64,000 nucleotides of DNA, from the NCBI GenBank assembly GCA_019359045.1, contig JAHHIA010000010.1, positions 62,001-126,000 on the forward strand, in the 5' to 3' direction. Below, in pieces: positions 8,265 to 18,096 of the stretch. A program made the position numbers and the translations under genes. The stretch comes from Scytolyngbya sp. HA4215-MV1 (GTDB taxonomy: Bacteria > Cyanobacteriota > Cyanobacteriia > Leptolyngbyales > Leptolyngbyaceae). Position 1 is the stretch's first letter; each line of letters starts with the position of its first letter. The notes under the pieces are model-generated. The model was given only the letters and a program-made list of their open reading frames with translations, did not search any database and was not told the origin of the DNA.

Positions 8265-8987
8265 CTAAGGTGCAAGACGTGCTTTTTTAAGTCGAGTCGA
8301 TTCGTACCATTCAGCGATCGCGGGCACCCAGGCTTGAAAGTGGGGCCAGATTGTTTCGCAAAGTTTTTGTGCTTCCAGTTGGGCATCCAGTTTCCAGCGC
8401 AAATCGAGCAGATGCATCAGCGATCGCACGTTGGCGGACATGACCCAATGCTGCCGCACATCAAAGGGAATTAACCCTCTGGCGTGTTCTTCAGAAAATC
8501 CCTGGTTAATCCGTTCTTGATAGCGGTGGCAGGCTGTCAGACACCATTCCAGATCCTGTTGGCGCTGTTCTGGGGTGTAGTCATAATGTTTGCCCTGGCG
8601 ATCGGTGTAGGAACCCAATGGACGAAGATAAAAAACTTCCTCTACCTCTCGCTTGCCTTGAACAACATCAATAATACGGCTCCCTGTATAACGGAAAGAT
8701 TGTACATCAAAACTGATTCCCACCCGATGAGTCCGAATCTGCTGCATGGTGCTGTGGGGAAACCAACCGCAGTTCAACACAATTTGGGGATGCTCTAGGG
8801 GACCATAATGCCCCCGGTTACCTGCCAGCAAATTTTTGACCACCAATTCGCCACATCGCTCCTCGCTGGGAAAGCGATCGCGTTCATCATAGACAAACCC
8901 CTCGGCATAATCTTGATGCATTGCGGCATAGATTACCTGCTGCGGATTGGCGGTTTGGGCAAGAACCTCGACGGTAAAGCGATCCAT
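8265..8987 (-). CDS. thyX: Flavin-dependent thymidylate synthase ThyX
   Basis: 240 residues. Makes dTMP from dUMP using FAD, NADPH and methylene-tetrahydrofolate. The ThyX signature appears as RTHRVGISFDVQSFRY at residues 85-100, with His87, Arg88 and Ser97 in the expected places; the HYGPLEH phrase (residues 60-66) and the conserved DVRQ and DLRWKLDAQLE segments are also present. Length and motifs fit the cyanobacterial type. Divergent from the TPR gene downstream on the other strand, with about 260 bases between them. Confidence 0.93.
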   Translation of the reverse strand: MDRFTVEVLAQTANPQQVIYAAMHQDYAEGFVYDERDRFPSEERCGELVVKNLLAGNRGHYGPLEHPQIVLNCGWFPHSTMQQIRTHRVGISFDVQSFRYTGSRIIDVVQGKREVEEVFYLRPLGSYTDRQGKHYDYTPEQRQQDLEWCLTACHRYQERINQGFSEEHARGLIPFDVRQHWVMSANVRSLMHLLDLRWKLDAQLEAQKLCETIWPHFQAWVPAIAEWYESTRLKKARLAP

Positions 8988-9249
8988 AAAAAGCTCTGGA
9001 AGGAAATTTCCTAGAAGACTGAGTTTTCTAGAATACGGTGTTTGGACAGAAGGAACTGGCTAGTTACTAAAAAAACTAAGAATTTCACCCCAGTTTTTGG
9101 TGGAAACCGATTAGGTCACCCAATTTGTAGCGATTTGGGTCGAATTTGCCTGGAAGATTGGGCAATTCTTAAATCTTTTTGCCATGATTGTCTTGAGGTA
9201 GACTAAGCTATCTGGCAACCTTTATCAACTTTACTTTGAGACCAAAATC

Positions 9250-10137
9250 GTGCTGAATCGCATTTCTCTGCTTCCACTGGTCATTGTCCTTGGTTTGTTT
9301 GGCGTGGCTCGTCCCGCGATCGGGCAAGCACTGGTGCCCCACACGCTTCAGCTAGACTCGACCAAGCTCGAACGGCAAGGGCTAGTCTTGATTCAGGAAG
9401 CGATTCAACTCGCTCAATTCCAGCAATATGAAGCTGCCTTGCCGCGAGCTAAATTGGCTACTCAACTATCACCCACCAGTCCAGAAGCCTGGGCGATTTT
9501 AGGCAGCTTACATCTTCAAATTAATGAGCTAGATCCGGGCATTAAAGCGCTGGAGAAGGCACAGTCGCTGGATCAAAAAAATGCGGCGGTTCTCTTTGCT
9601 CTGGGGTCTGCTTACTTTCAAAAGAAAGACTACAGTAAATCGATCGAATATCTCCAGGCAGGGCTAAAGCTCAAGCCGAGTACTCCCGGTGCCCTGTTTG
9701 ACCTGGGTAATAGCTACTACATGTTAAAGCAGTTTTCAGAAGCGATCGCCAGTTACGAAAAAGCCGTGACACAAGATAAGAGCTTTTGGCCCGCTCTGAA
9801 TAATATTGGGTTAATTAAGTACGAGCAACAACGAGATGATGAAGCCATCAAGCTATGGGAATCATCTGCCAAGATTGATACGAAAGCTGCTGAGCCGCGC
9901 TTGGCGGCGGCGGTTGCCCTCTATACCAAAGGACGCCATGACCAGGGTTTGGCTTTGGGCGAAGCTGCTATTCAGCTAGATGCACGGTATGCGGATTTGA
10001 AATTTTTGAAAGAAAATCTCTGGGGCGATCGGCTCCTGGCAGATACCAAAAAGTTTCTCGAAATTCCTCGGATTCAAGCAAGTATTGTTCAAATTAAAAG
10101 CCAACCCGCTCCACCCGAAGGCTCAATGTCTCAGTAA
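9250..10137 (+). CDS. Exported TPR-repeat protein
   Basis: 295 residues starting at GTG 9250; a signal peptide follows (MLNRISLLPLVIVLGL, probable cleavage after AIGQA). From about residue 45 to 230 five or more tetratricopeptide repeats are visible (PEAWAILGSLHLQIN, AAVLFALGSAYFQKKDY, PGALFDLGNSYYMLKQF, WPALNNIGLIKYEQQRD). TPR proteins act as periplasmic or membrane-associated scaffolds; the partner is not indicated by the neighbours. A strong terminator follows at 10165, so the gene is probably transcribed alone. Confidence 0.8.
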   Translation: MLNRISLLPLVIVLGLFGVARPAIGQALVPHTLQLDSTKLERQGLVLIQEAIQLAQFQQYEAALPRAKLATQLSPTSPEAWAILGSLHLQINELDPGIKALEKAQSLDQKNAAVLFALGSAYFQKKDYSKSIEYLQAGLKLKPSTPGALFDLGNSYYMLKQFSEAIASYEKAVTQDKSFWPALNNIGLIKYEQQRDDEAIKLWESSAKIDTKAAEPRLAAAVALYTKGRHDQGLALGEAAIQLDARYADLKFLKENLWGDRLLADTKKFLEIPRIQASIVQIKSQPAPPEGSMSQ

Positions 10138-10164
10138 CCGCTAGCGATGGCTGACATTTGCAGG

Positions 10165-10206
10165 AAAATTAGCGTACTGTGGCACACACAGTACGCTAAT
10201 TTTTTA
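10165..10206 (+). terminator. Rho-independent terminator of the TPR gene
   Basis: Seventeen-base perfect stem (10165-10181 with 10187-10203), loop GCACA, ending in a run of six T. It lies 28 bases after the stop. Confidence 0.9.
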
Positions 10207-10358
10207 AAGGCATCCTTTTATAGGGTGGGGCTTTAGAGGATTGATATTAGGCAGTCGGTGAGTGAATGACCTTGCTGTAAACTGCGGAGGGGAAACGGTC
10301 TCTTGTCTCTTCTAATCAACGGTCTAAGCTCGAGTGATTGTGTATTAGGGATTAAGTC

Positions 10359-11357
10359 GTGAAAGCTGTTTTAATGACTGCTGCAGGGGCACCAGAAGTT
10401 TTGCAATTGCAAGAAGTACCCATCCCATCTTTGCAAACAGCCCACCAACTTCTGATTCGCCTTAAAGCCGCCGGGGTGAATCCGATCGACACCAAGCTCC
10501 GAAAACGGGGCACTTTTTATCCAGATCAAATGCCCGCTATTCTGGGGTGCGATGGAGCCGGAATTGTAGAAGGGCTGGGGGCGCAGGTGCAGCGCTTTCG
10601 AGTGGGTGACGAAGTTTACTTTTGTAATGGTGGGTTAGGGGGGCAGACAGGCACCTATGCCGAATATGTCGTTGTGGATGAATCGGTGGTGGCTCACAAA
10701 CCCCAGTCTCTGAGTTTTGCAGCAGCAGCAGCGGCACCGCTAGTTTTGATTACTGCTTGGGAGGCGCTATACGATCGCGGCAGATTACAGGCAGGGCAAT
10801 CGACCTTAATCCATGCGGGTGCCGGGGGGGTTGGGCATGTGGCAATCCAACTGGCACGCCTGCAAGGATCCATGGTCAGTACGACGGTCAGTACATCTAC
10901 CAAAGCCGATTTGGTCAGTCAGTTAGGGGCAGGGCACGTCATCCTTTACAAGAAAACTGACTTTGTCCAGGCGATTTTGGATTGGACGAATGGTAAGGGG
11001 GTGGACTTAGCGTTTGATACGGTGGGAGGGAGTACGTTTAGCAAGACCTTTCAGGCGGTGCAGATCTATGGCGATATGGTGACGATTTTGGAACCGCCTG
11101 CCGATGCAGATTGGAAAACTGCCCGTACTCGCAATTTACGGGTTAGTTTTGAACTGATGCTCACCCCCATGCTGAAAGGGCTGGTGGAAGAACAAAGAGC
11201 ACAGGCGAAAATTTTGGAGCAATGTGCCCGTTTGATCGATCGCGGCGTTTTGAAAATTCACCTAGGTGAAACGTTCCCGTTGGCGGATGTCGCTGCTGCT
11301 CATCAGCTTTTGGAAGAAGGCTCGGTGACTGGAAAAGTAGTGCTTTTAATCGACTAA
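10359..11357 (+). CDS. Zinc-independent MDR family quinone oxidoreductase
   Basis: 332 residues, GTG start. Medium-chain dehydrogenase/reductase with the GroES-like N-terminal fold (AAGVNPIDTKLRKRG, PAILGCDGAGIVEGLG) and a Rossmann domain carrying HAGAGGVGHVAIQLARLQG for NADPH. The catalytic zinc Cys/His set of alcohol dehydrogenases is absent, which fits the QOR/zeta-crystallin group that reduces quinones or alpha,beta-unsaturated carbonyls. It stands alone between the TPR terminator and an opposing small gene. Substrate unknown. Confidence 0.82.
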   Translation: MKAVLMTAAGAPEVLQLQEVPIPSLQTAHQLLIRLKAAGVNPIDTKLRKRGTFYPDQMPAILGCDGAGIVEGLGAQVQRFRVGDEVYFCNGGLGGQTGTYAEYVVVDESVVAHKPQSLSFAAAAAAPLVLITAWEALYDRGRLQAGQSTLIHAGAGGVGHVAIQLARLQGSMVSTTVSTSTKADLVSQLGAGHVILYKKTDFVQAILDWTNGKGVDLAFDTVGGSTFSKTFQAVQIYGDMVTILEPPADADWKTARTRNLRVSFELMLTPMLKGLVEEQRAQAKILEQCARLIDRGVLKIHLGETFPLADVAAAHQLLEEGSVTGKVVLLID

Positions 11358-11402
11358 TGCTTTGGTGTGCTCTGAAGATGACGGGTAAACCCTCTACCCC
11401 GT

Positions 11403-11630
11403 CTATAGGGATTCAAACGTGGCGATAAACCCATTCAGCGTCATGCTTTCAGCAATCAGATCTTCTGCGTCATTGATTTCCTCAAGCTGATACTCCATAA
11501 TGCGACGTTCATCGCCTTTCATTTTTTTGGAAGATAAGGGTGTTGCTGGATATTTGGCGGCGATCGCCTTAAACTCTGGGGCGTGGTCTCGCCAGCTTTC
11601 GGCAGAACATTGAATAATCACTCGCCACAT
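11403..11630 (-). CDS. Small conserved-looking protein of unknown function (75 residues)
   Basis: Start set at the Met of MWRVIIQCSAESW because GGAG lies 8 bases upstream; a longer reading from 11666 adds twelve residues. The sequence is charged and soluble, with EFKAIAAKYPATPL and a tail rich in Glu and Asp. No domain recognised. Convergent with the oxidoreductase gene and divergent from the oxygenase gene. Confidence 0.6.
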   Translation of the reverse strand: MWRVIIQCSAESWRDHAPEFKAIAAKYPATPLSSKKMKGDERRIMEYQLEEINDAEDLIAESMTLNGFIATFESL

Positions 11631-11706
11631 TGTGAAAGCTCCAATTCCTTTGAATAAATAGTCCAAAACTTATTGTGTCATAGGATTTTGATATCCCATG
11701 GGTTGA

Positions 11707-12312
11707 ATGTATTATTACCAGCAGCCTCAGGCATTTTCTTCTCGATATTTGAATAAGTTGCAGAATCGAATTTTGACCAGTCCCTATTTTGCTGTCAACA
11801 ATCTCAATCGTGATTTCATTGGGACTAAGGGGTTTTCGGTCGTGTTTCGGCGATCGCATATCGCCACCGTTGAGGAACACTTTCCCAACTTCAAACTCTA
11901 CCTGGATCGGGCACTGCAACCCGACTGCAACGCCTTTTATCTGAATCCGTTGCTTCTGCAAGCTGGATCGCGGGTCGATCCTCATATTGATCGCTCTCTC
12001 CGGTCTTATTGCAAAACTATCGATCCACCTGCTGTCGTCAGCGTGCTTTACATTGCTGTACCGGAGGATTTAGAAGGTGGCGAACTGGTCTTGCGATCGC
12101 ACCGTCGTCAGGTGGGGTGCATCCGTCCTGAAAGAAACACCTTGCTCTTTTTTCAGGGCGATTTGACCCATGCAGTTAACCGTGTCACCAGTGACGGTCA
12201 GCGTCTCAGTCTGGTTTGTGAGCAATACAACCTGGAAGAACATCAACTCGAAGAGATTCCCGAATTCCAATTAGAATCACGGGCAAGTCAACCAAAAAAT
12301 AAAAAACCTTAG
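11707..12312 (+). CDS. 2-oxoglutarate/Fe(II)-dependent oxygenase (prolyl-4-hydroxylase-like)
   Basis: 201 residues. The double-stranded beta-helix iron site is visible: HxD in VDPHIDRSL, distal His in GDLTHAVNRV, and Arg of GQRLSLVCEQY as the likely 2-oxoglutarate ligand. The stretch LYIAVPEDLEGGELVLR between them is typical of the P4Hc-like group. The substrate (protein residue or small molecule) cannot be told. It precedes the MerR gene by 120 bases on the same strand, but the MerR operator lies in that gap, so it is probably a separate unit. Confidence 0.78.
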   Translation: MYYYQQPQAFSSRYLNKLQNRILTSPYFAVNNLNRDFIGTKGFSVVFRRSHIATVEEHFPNFKLYLDRALQPDCNAFYLNPLLLQAGSRVDPHIDRSLRSYCKTIDPPAVVSVLYIAVPEDLEGGELVLRSHRRQVGCIRPERNTLLFFQGDLTHAVNRVTSDGQRLSLVCEQYNLEEHQLEEIPEFQLESRASQPKNKKP

Positions 12313-12394
12313 GAGATATCCATCCCTTGTTCATCTCTATGCCAGGGGACAAAAATCTAGAAAACGCCTTCAAGTCAACCTTAAGGAATAGAAA

Positions 12395-12413
12395 TTGACG
12401 TTAACGTTAAAGT
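12395..12413 (+). promoter_or_regulatory. Candidate MerR operator, copy 1
   Basis: TTGACGTTAACGTTAAAGT, with the palindromic core ACGTTAACGT, 19 bases before the start of the MerR gene. The same 19 bases recur exactly at 12844-12862. Placement fits autoregulation. Confidence 0.75.
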
Positions 12414-12431
12414 TATGGTAAAAAGGAAAGC

Positions 12432-12827
12432 GTGACGATAGAAAAGCTCAAAATTGGAGAATTTGCCAAACGGGCAGGGGTAACGCCTCGCACAGTTCGC
12501 TACTACGAGAGTCTGGGATTGCTCGGACCGAGCGAACGGGAAGGTACTGGCTTTCGGTATTACACCGAAGTAGAGCTTGCCAAAATCCAAAAAATCAATG
12601 TACTCAAGGAGCTAGGTTTGAGTTTGGAAGAAATTTCGACCGTCATTCCCCTTTACTTTGAGGACCCCACCGGAGTTCGCGGTAAGCAGAGGGTGCTAGA
12701 AATCCTTCGGCTTCATCTTCAAGAAACCGAAGACAAAATCGGAGCGTTGCAGCAGTTTCGATCGGAGCTGAAAACGAATATTGATCGCATTCAACAATGG
12801 TTGGATGAGCGTACCCAAGCAATGTAA
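12432..12827 (+). CDS. MerR-family transcriptional regulator
   Basis: 131 residues, GTG start with AAAGGAAAG just upstream. The winged-helix N-terminus is clear (KIGEFAKRAGVTPRTVRYYESLGLL, then FRYYTEVELAKIQKI), followed by the long dimerisation helix from about residue 80. No metal-binding Cys are present, so it is not a CueR/ZntR type; it is closer to MerR proteins that sense small organic or redox signals. The same operator lies before its own gene and before the following two-gene unit, which suggests that it controls both itself and the CMD and aldo-keto reductase genes. Confidence 0.88.
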   Translation: MTIEKLKIGEFAKRAGVTPRTVRYYESLGLLGPSEREGTGFRYYTEVELAKIQKINVLKELGLSLEEISTVIPLYFEDPTGVRGKQRVLEILRLHLQETEDKIGALQQFRSELKTNIDRIQQWLDERTQAM

Positions 12828-12843
12828 TTTTTTTGATCAAACT

Positions 12844-12872
12844 TTGACGTTAACGTTAAAGTAAGGTTTATC
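12844..12872 (+). promoter_or_regulatory. Candidate MerR-controlled promoter, operator copy 2
   Basis: The 19-base sequence of 12395-12413 is repeated exactly. TTGACG (12844-12849) can serve as -35 and TTTATC (12867-12872) as -10, with a 17-base spacer that holds most of the palindrome, the usual layout of MerR-family promoters. It lies 145 bases before the CMD gene. Confidence 0.75.
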
Positions 12873-12905
12873 TTGGCCGTGTGTATCTTTGTCTACTCTA
12901 GACCT

Positions 12906-13012
12906 TCCTCCAAAGTCCAAAGCTCAAAGCAGCATCCATTTTTATCAACGAGGTCACTTCCTCTAAACTCCAAAGCTCAAAGCAGCATCCATTTTTATCA
13001 ATGAGGTCACTT
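12906..13012 (+). repeat. Tandem 53-base duplication in the leader of the CMD gene
   Basis: Two copies (about 12906-12958 and 12959-13012) differ at only a few positions. Each copy contains GAGGTCACTT; in the second copy TGAGGT sits 9 bases before the ATG at 13017 and is the ribosome-binding site. The first copy thus holds a spare site with no start codon. Confidence 0.85.
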
Positions 13013-13016
13013 TGCT

Positions 13017-13433
13017 ATGTTGACAACAGAATCACAGAACGCTCGCTATGAGCGAGGGTGGGAAAAATTGAAAGAAATTGATGGGGTAGCTGGAGAAACT
13101 GTCATCGAACGATTGAAGACCATTGCCCCCGATCTGGGGCGCTACATTATCGAATTTGCCTTTGGCGATGTTTATTCTCGTCCTGGTTTGGATCTAAAGT
13201 CCAGGGAAATTGCGACTATCGCTGCTTTGGCAGCTTTGGGCAATGCCCAACCTCAATTGAAAGTGCATATTCAGGGTGCGTTGAACGTGGGGTGTACCGA
13301 AACTGAAGTGATCGAGGTTTTGCTACAAATGGCAGTTTATGCGGGCTTTCCGGCAGCTTTAAATGGCATTGCGGCAGCAAGCGAAGTCTTTGCTGAGCGG
13401 CAAGGCAAAGCGGGGAATGGGGTTGTGGCGTAA
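13017..13433 (+). CDS. Carboxymuconolactone decarboxylase (CMD) family protein
   Basis: 138 residues, all-helical CMD fold: REIATIAALAALGNAQPQLKVHIQGALNVGCTETEV and LLQMAVYAGFPAALNGI are the family hallmarks. The single Cys in NVGCTE is not part of a CxxC pair, so an AhpD-type peroxidase function is not supported. It is downstream of the MerR operator and followed by an aldo-keto reductase 150 bases on; together they suggest a small inducible detoxification unit, which is inference. Confidence 0.82.
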   Translation: MLTTESQNARYERGWEKLKEIDGVAGETVIERLKTIAPDLGRYIIEFAFGDVYSRPGLDLKSREIATIAALAALGNAQPQLKVHIQGALNVGCTETEVIEVLLQMAVYAGFPAALNGIAAASEVFAERQGKAGNGVVA

Positions 13434-13587
13434 CGATCGCCCGCTGCCCTATGCTTCGTTGCGATTTCAGGTAACAACCAACGACACAGGCTGGTTCCAA
13501 TGGCATGGGTAGGGTAACAGCGCGATAGATCCCCAAAAAGTCGTCCGATCTTGGCAAATGTTGACACAATTATCTGGAGACAATTTG

Positions 13588-14574
<987 letters not shown>

Positions 14575-14587
14575 TGGGGGCAGGGTT

Positions 14588-16915
14588 CTATGGGGGCTGA
14601 TTGTCCCCATCAGAGTTGTAGTCAAGGGGAAATTTTACAGTAAAGGTGGTTTGTCCAGCTCCACTTTTGACTGAAATGCTTCCCCCAAGACAAATCACCA
14701 GTTTTTTGACCAAGGCTAGTCCGAGTCCAGTTCCTCCCTGTTTCCAAGGATCGGCGTGAGGTACACGATAAAATTTGTCAAAAATTCGGGGAAGTTCTGC
14801 ATCGGGAATTTCGACACCAGAATTTTGTACAGCGAGTTCTATATGGGGGGGAATCCATTTAGCGAGAATGGTGATTGCACCGGCGGGTGGGGTGTATTTG
14901 CAAGCGTTGTTGATCAGTTCTGCAACAATGCGCTCTAGGCTGGGTTGGTCTGCCAAAAGTTGCGGGAGTTGGGTATCGAGGTAGACCGCCAACATCTGCT
15001 TTTGGGCGTCTGTACGTTGGTAGAAAGGTTCGATGATGTTGGGGAGGCAATCTTGTAGATCGATGGGTTGAGGCAGAAAGATTTGTGCGCCTGCTTCTAG
15101 ACGTTGTAGGTCAAGCAGGTCATTGATCAGATCCGTCTCCCGATCGCATTCTGCTTGCAAAATTTTCAGGTAATGAGCGGTGGTTTCAGGCGATCGGGTA
15201 ATTTTTAAGAGTTCGATCGCCATTTTGATATTTGTCATGGGGGTGCGGAGTTCGTGAGAAACCGTACTCAAAAAATCGTCCTTCAGATAATTGAGGCGTT
15301 GTAATTCCGCGACTTGTTTTTCTAAAACGGTTTCTGCCTGTTTGTAGGTCGTAATGTCTTCTAAAACAACGAGAAATCCATCGAGTGAGGTTGGCTGATT
15401 TGGTTGATTGAGGCGAATGGACGAGTAGCTAAGGGGTTCTAGCTTAATTTCAAACCAACGATCGGCTTGTGCCAGTATTCTGGCAGAGATGGCAGCTCCA
15501 TCTTTGAGCGCTTGCAGGTCGGCTTGCCACTGGTCTGCATTCAGCCATTGAGGGATGAGGTGAGGGGTGAGACGATCGCCAATCTGAAGCTGTAACCAAT
15601 CGGCAGCTACTGGATTGCAAAACCAAACTCGGTCGTTAAGATCGATCGCCAGTAAACCAATGGAGAGGCTGCGGGCGATCGCTGCTTGAGCGGATTGCGA
15701 TCGCCCAAATTGTTCCGCCAGTATGGCCAATCGGGTGATGCTTTGTTGATCTGCCCCATTGCCCAGAGAAGGCACGATTTCGGAAGGAGCGGCTGGGTTG
15801 AAAATCACCAGGTCTTGTTGGTAGGACTGCCAGAGTTGTTCAATTTGACGTTGTAGGAGGAGATGGTTGCGTAGACGATCGCTCAATGTGGTGGTGGCTG
15901 CGGTCAGGGAAAACAACCCGATCGGCATGACGACTGGCAACCAGTAATGGCAATAAAAGAGCAACACACTCAGTGCTCCCCAACTCAGACAGGCTCCTGC
16001 CCAGAGACCGATTTGCCAGTCTTCGCGACGACAGCTGATCATCCAACCGAAACCGGGACCTCCCAGTAACAAAATGAACAAAATGCCGCTTTGTGGTAAG
16101 GGCTGAAGCGCATTTCCCTGAAGCAGATTGTTGATGATTGCAGCGTGGAGATGCACTCCACTCGCAGCTGGGTTGCGATCGAAGGGTGTGACCAATGGAT
16201 CAATGCCAGTTGCCGTTACCCCCACTAAGATAATTTTGTTTTGAAAGAACTTCAGGGGAATCTTTTGCTGAATAACATCAATAAAAGAATATTGGCGCAT
16301 TTGACGCACAGGCCCGGACCAATTGATCCATAAAGGTTGATCGAGCCTGGGTAAAGGGATATTTGCCTGCGTTAGAGTATAAGCTCTGACGGTCGCCAGA
16401 CTTAGGCTGGGTTCGTTGTTTCGTTGCAGGTCTGCCTGACGGATCACTCCATCCGGGTCTCTCGTGTTCAGGATATGTCCGGTGGCGATCGCGGCAGATT
16501 CCAAAAGATCGGTGGGAGTGAGAGGTAAGCCTGTGGCATCTTGTGCTTGGGCGAGTACGACATTTCCCGTCTGTGTCATGATGTGAGCTAACTTTGGGTC
16601 GTCAGCAGTTGGCTCAGAAAAAATCAGATCGAAGGCGATGATGTTGGGTTCTGCCTTTGATAACGTCTTTATAAGGGTGACATAGTGCTGTCGTTTCCAG
16701 GGAAACCAGCCCAGCTTTTGAAGACTGGCATCGTCGATCGCAATGACCACTAGGCGATCGTCCCAAGCAAATTCTCCTCTTAGATGAAATAGCCCTGTTT
16801 GTGCTAACTGTTCCGGGGAGTGCAAAGCCCCTAATCTGAGCAGTGAGGCAAACAGCAGCGTCATTAGACTGCCTGGCAATAATCGCCAGCCAAATTTACT
16901 GAAAAATCGGTTCAT
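14588..16915 (-). CDS. CHASE2-domain sensor histidine kinase
   Basis: 775 residues. Order seen: an N-terminal membrane segment, an extracytoplasmic CHASE2 domain (VVIAIDDASLQKLGWFPW, NIIAFDLIFSEP, KIILVGVTATGIDPL), a membrane block with Leu-rich helices, a PAS domain (LLAIDLNDRVWFCNPVAA), HisKA with FLSTVSHELRTPM, and HATPase with ELINNACKYTPPAG, the DKFYR loop and GGTGLGLALVK. The start at 16915 is preferred because it places MNRFF before the first membrane helix. It overlaps the last 20 bases of the FecR gene, so the pair is probably coupled, with FecR sensing envelope state. The cognate response regulator is not in the window. Confidence 0.9.
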   Translation of the reverse strand: MNRFFSKFGWRLLPGSLMTLLFASLLRLGALHSPEQLAQTGLFHLRGEFAWDDRLVVIAIDDASLQKLGWFPWKRQHYVTLIKTLSKAEPNIIAFDLIFSEPTADDPKLAHIMTQTGNVVLAQAQDATGLPLTPTDLLESAAIATGHILNTRDPDGVIRQADLQRNNEPSLSLATVRAYTLTQANIPLPRLDQPLWINWSGPVRQMRQYSFIDVIQQKIPLKFFQNKIILVGVTATGIDPLVTPFDRNPAASGVHLHAAIINNLLQGNALQPLPQSGILFILLLGGPGFGWMISCRREDWQIGLWAGACLSWGALSVLLFYCHYWLPVVMPIGLFSLTAATTTLSDRLRNHLLLQRQIEQLWQSYQQDLVIFNPAAPSEIVPSLGNGADQQSITRLAILAEQFGRSQSAQAAIARSLSIGLLAIDLNDRVWFCNPVAADWLQLQIGDRLTPHLIPQWLNADQWQADLQALKDGAAISARILAQADRWFEIKLEPLSYSSIRLNQPNQPTSLDGFLVVLEDITTYKQAETVLEKQVAELQRLNYLKDDFLSTVSHELRTPMTNIKMAIELLKITRSPETTAHYLKILQAECDRETDLINDLLDLQRLEAGAQIFLPQPIDLQDCLPNIIEPFYQRTDAQKQMLAVYLDTQLPQLLADQPSLERIVAELINNACKYTPPAGAITILAKWIPPHIELAVQNSGVEIPDAELPRIFDKFYRVPHADPWKQGGTGLGLALVKKLVICLGGSISVKSGAGQTTFTVKFPLDYNSDGDNQPP

Positions 16916-17741
16916 AGACCCCCTGTTTTCCGAGAGGGGTAGTGACAATTACCCGAAGCTTCAAGCGATTGGGTAATGAGAGCAACTCTGATTGAAATCG
17001 TCCCTCGCGATCGGTATTTTGAGGAATTCCCTGGACGACCACCCGATTGACTGGGTCGGTTTGTCCAATTAAACGAACTTTGCGTACCCCTGCTTGAATG
17101 AAGTGCTGAAATTTATACTCTAAGTAAGGATTGTCAGCTAAAGGGACAGGTTCTGAAGGGGCTTCATTCGGGACTGTAAAGTTTTGAAATCCTGCGTTAA
17201 CGGGCACTTGACGGCTCTGAGCGGCAGTGACGACGCGCCCTTCCGACACGGCTAACCCTGTTTTGCCATTAGGCTGTACGCTTAACCCAAAGTCGGTGCC
17301 CCGGACGCCACTTAATCCGGCTGGAGTGTTGATCTCCAAAATGGAACCTCGATGGGTAAAAGGGCGTAGCTTTAAACGCACTTGTCCTGTATCGACCTGT
17401 AATTGAGTAATTCTGCCATTATCAGCCGCGTATTCCAGGGCTTGAAGGCGCAATTTTGTGTTTTCAAAAACAGTAATTGAGCCAATAGAACTATCGATAA
17501 CTAGGGTTGCGCTGGCGTTGTTGCCAGTGCTGATACCGTCTCCAATTTCGATGAGGCGATCGCCAATTTTGGCAGGGCGCGATGTATTGCCTCGCTGATA
17601 AATGACGGTACCCGTCATTTTTTCAAGACTAATCCAGCGTTCGACTCTCACCTGGACAGACTGCTGTGCCATGCTTTGCTTCAAACTGAGCGACAAAATC
17701 AGCCCTATCAAAATTCCAGTGAGTAGATCACGCAGTTTCAT
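16896..17741 (-). CDS. FecR-domain exported protein
   Basis: 281 residues. The signal sequence or anchor (LLTGILIGLILSLSL) is followed by the FecR domain: AKIGDRLIEIGDGISTGNNASATLVID, ITVFENTKLRL, and GLSGVRGTDFGLSV with GKTGLAVSEGRVV. FecR domains sit in the periplasm and commonly pair with signalling partners. The C-terminal 90 residues have the phrase VRLIGQTDPVNRVVVQG, like a small beta-sandwich. It is first in a two-gene unit with the CHASE2 kinase. Confidence 0.85.
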   Translation of the reverse strand: MKLRDLLTGILIGLILSLSLKQSMAQQSVQVRVERWISLEKMTGTVIYQRGNTSRPAKIGDRLIEIGDGISTGNNASATLVIDSSIGSITVFENTKLRLQALEYAADNGRITQLQVDTGQVRLKLRPFTHRGSILEINTPAGLSGVRGTDFGLSVQPNGKTGLAVSEGRVVTAAQSRQVPVNAGFQNFTVPNEAPSEPVPLADNPYLEYKFQHFIQAGVRKVRLIGQTDPVNRVVVQGIPQNTDREGRFQSELLSLPNRLKLRVIVTTPLGKQGVYEPIFQ

Positions 17742-17918
17742 GAACCGTTACTAATTCATGGGACGGGAACAGGATCGAAAATAGTCTCACTAAGATTGGA
17801 CGCATCCGCTTTGCCGATTGGTGGGGAGCGATTTAGCAGAAATTACTGTTCCATTTTTGCTTTAAAGTTCAGGCTCTATCGCGATTTTAATGACATGATG
17901 AACAGGCAAGGGGCTTAA

Positions 17919-18096
17919 GAGAATGCTTTAAAAGTCCTGACACAAATAGCAATAAATACAATCTCCCTCAATTCCTGCACTGGCGTGTTGCTGCGCTAAA
18001 AAAAAGGGAAACTTTGAGGCTGATTTCCCCCTTTTTAAGAGGCTAGGGGAAGTTCTGAGCACTCAACATCAGGCTAGCACCTTTGCAAACCGCCTC
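17919..18096. mobile_element. MITE-like element, family A, copy 1 (empty)
   Basis: 178 bases flanked by TAA (17916-17918 and 18097-18099). Its ends are imperfect inverted repeats beginning GAG. The interior (stretches such as GGGAAACTTTGAGGCTGAT) matches the copy at 40578-40935. There is no coding capacity. TNA target duplications and GAG-starting ends are features of some IS5-family groups, so it may be mobilised by such a transposase located elsewhere. This copy lacks the insert found in copy 2, so it shows the empty site. Confidence 0.75.
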
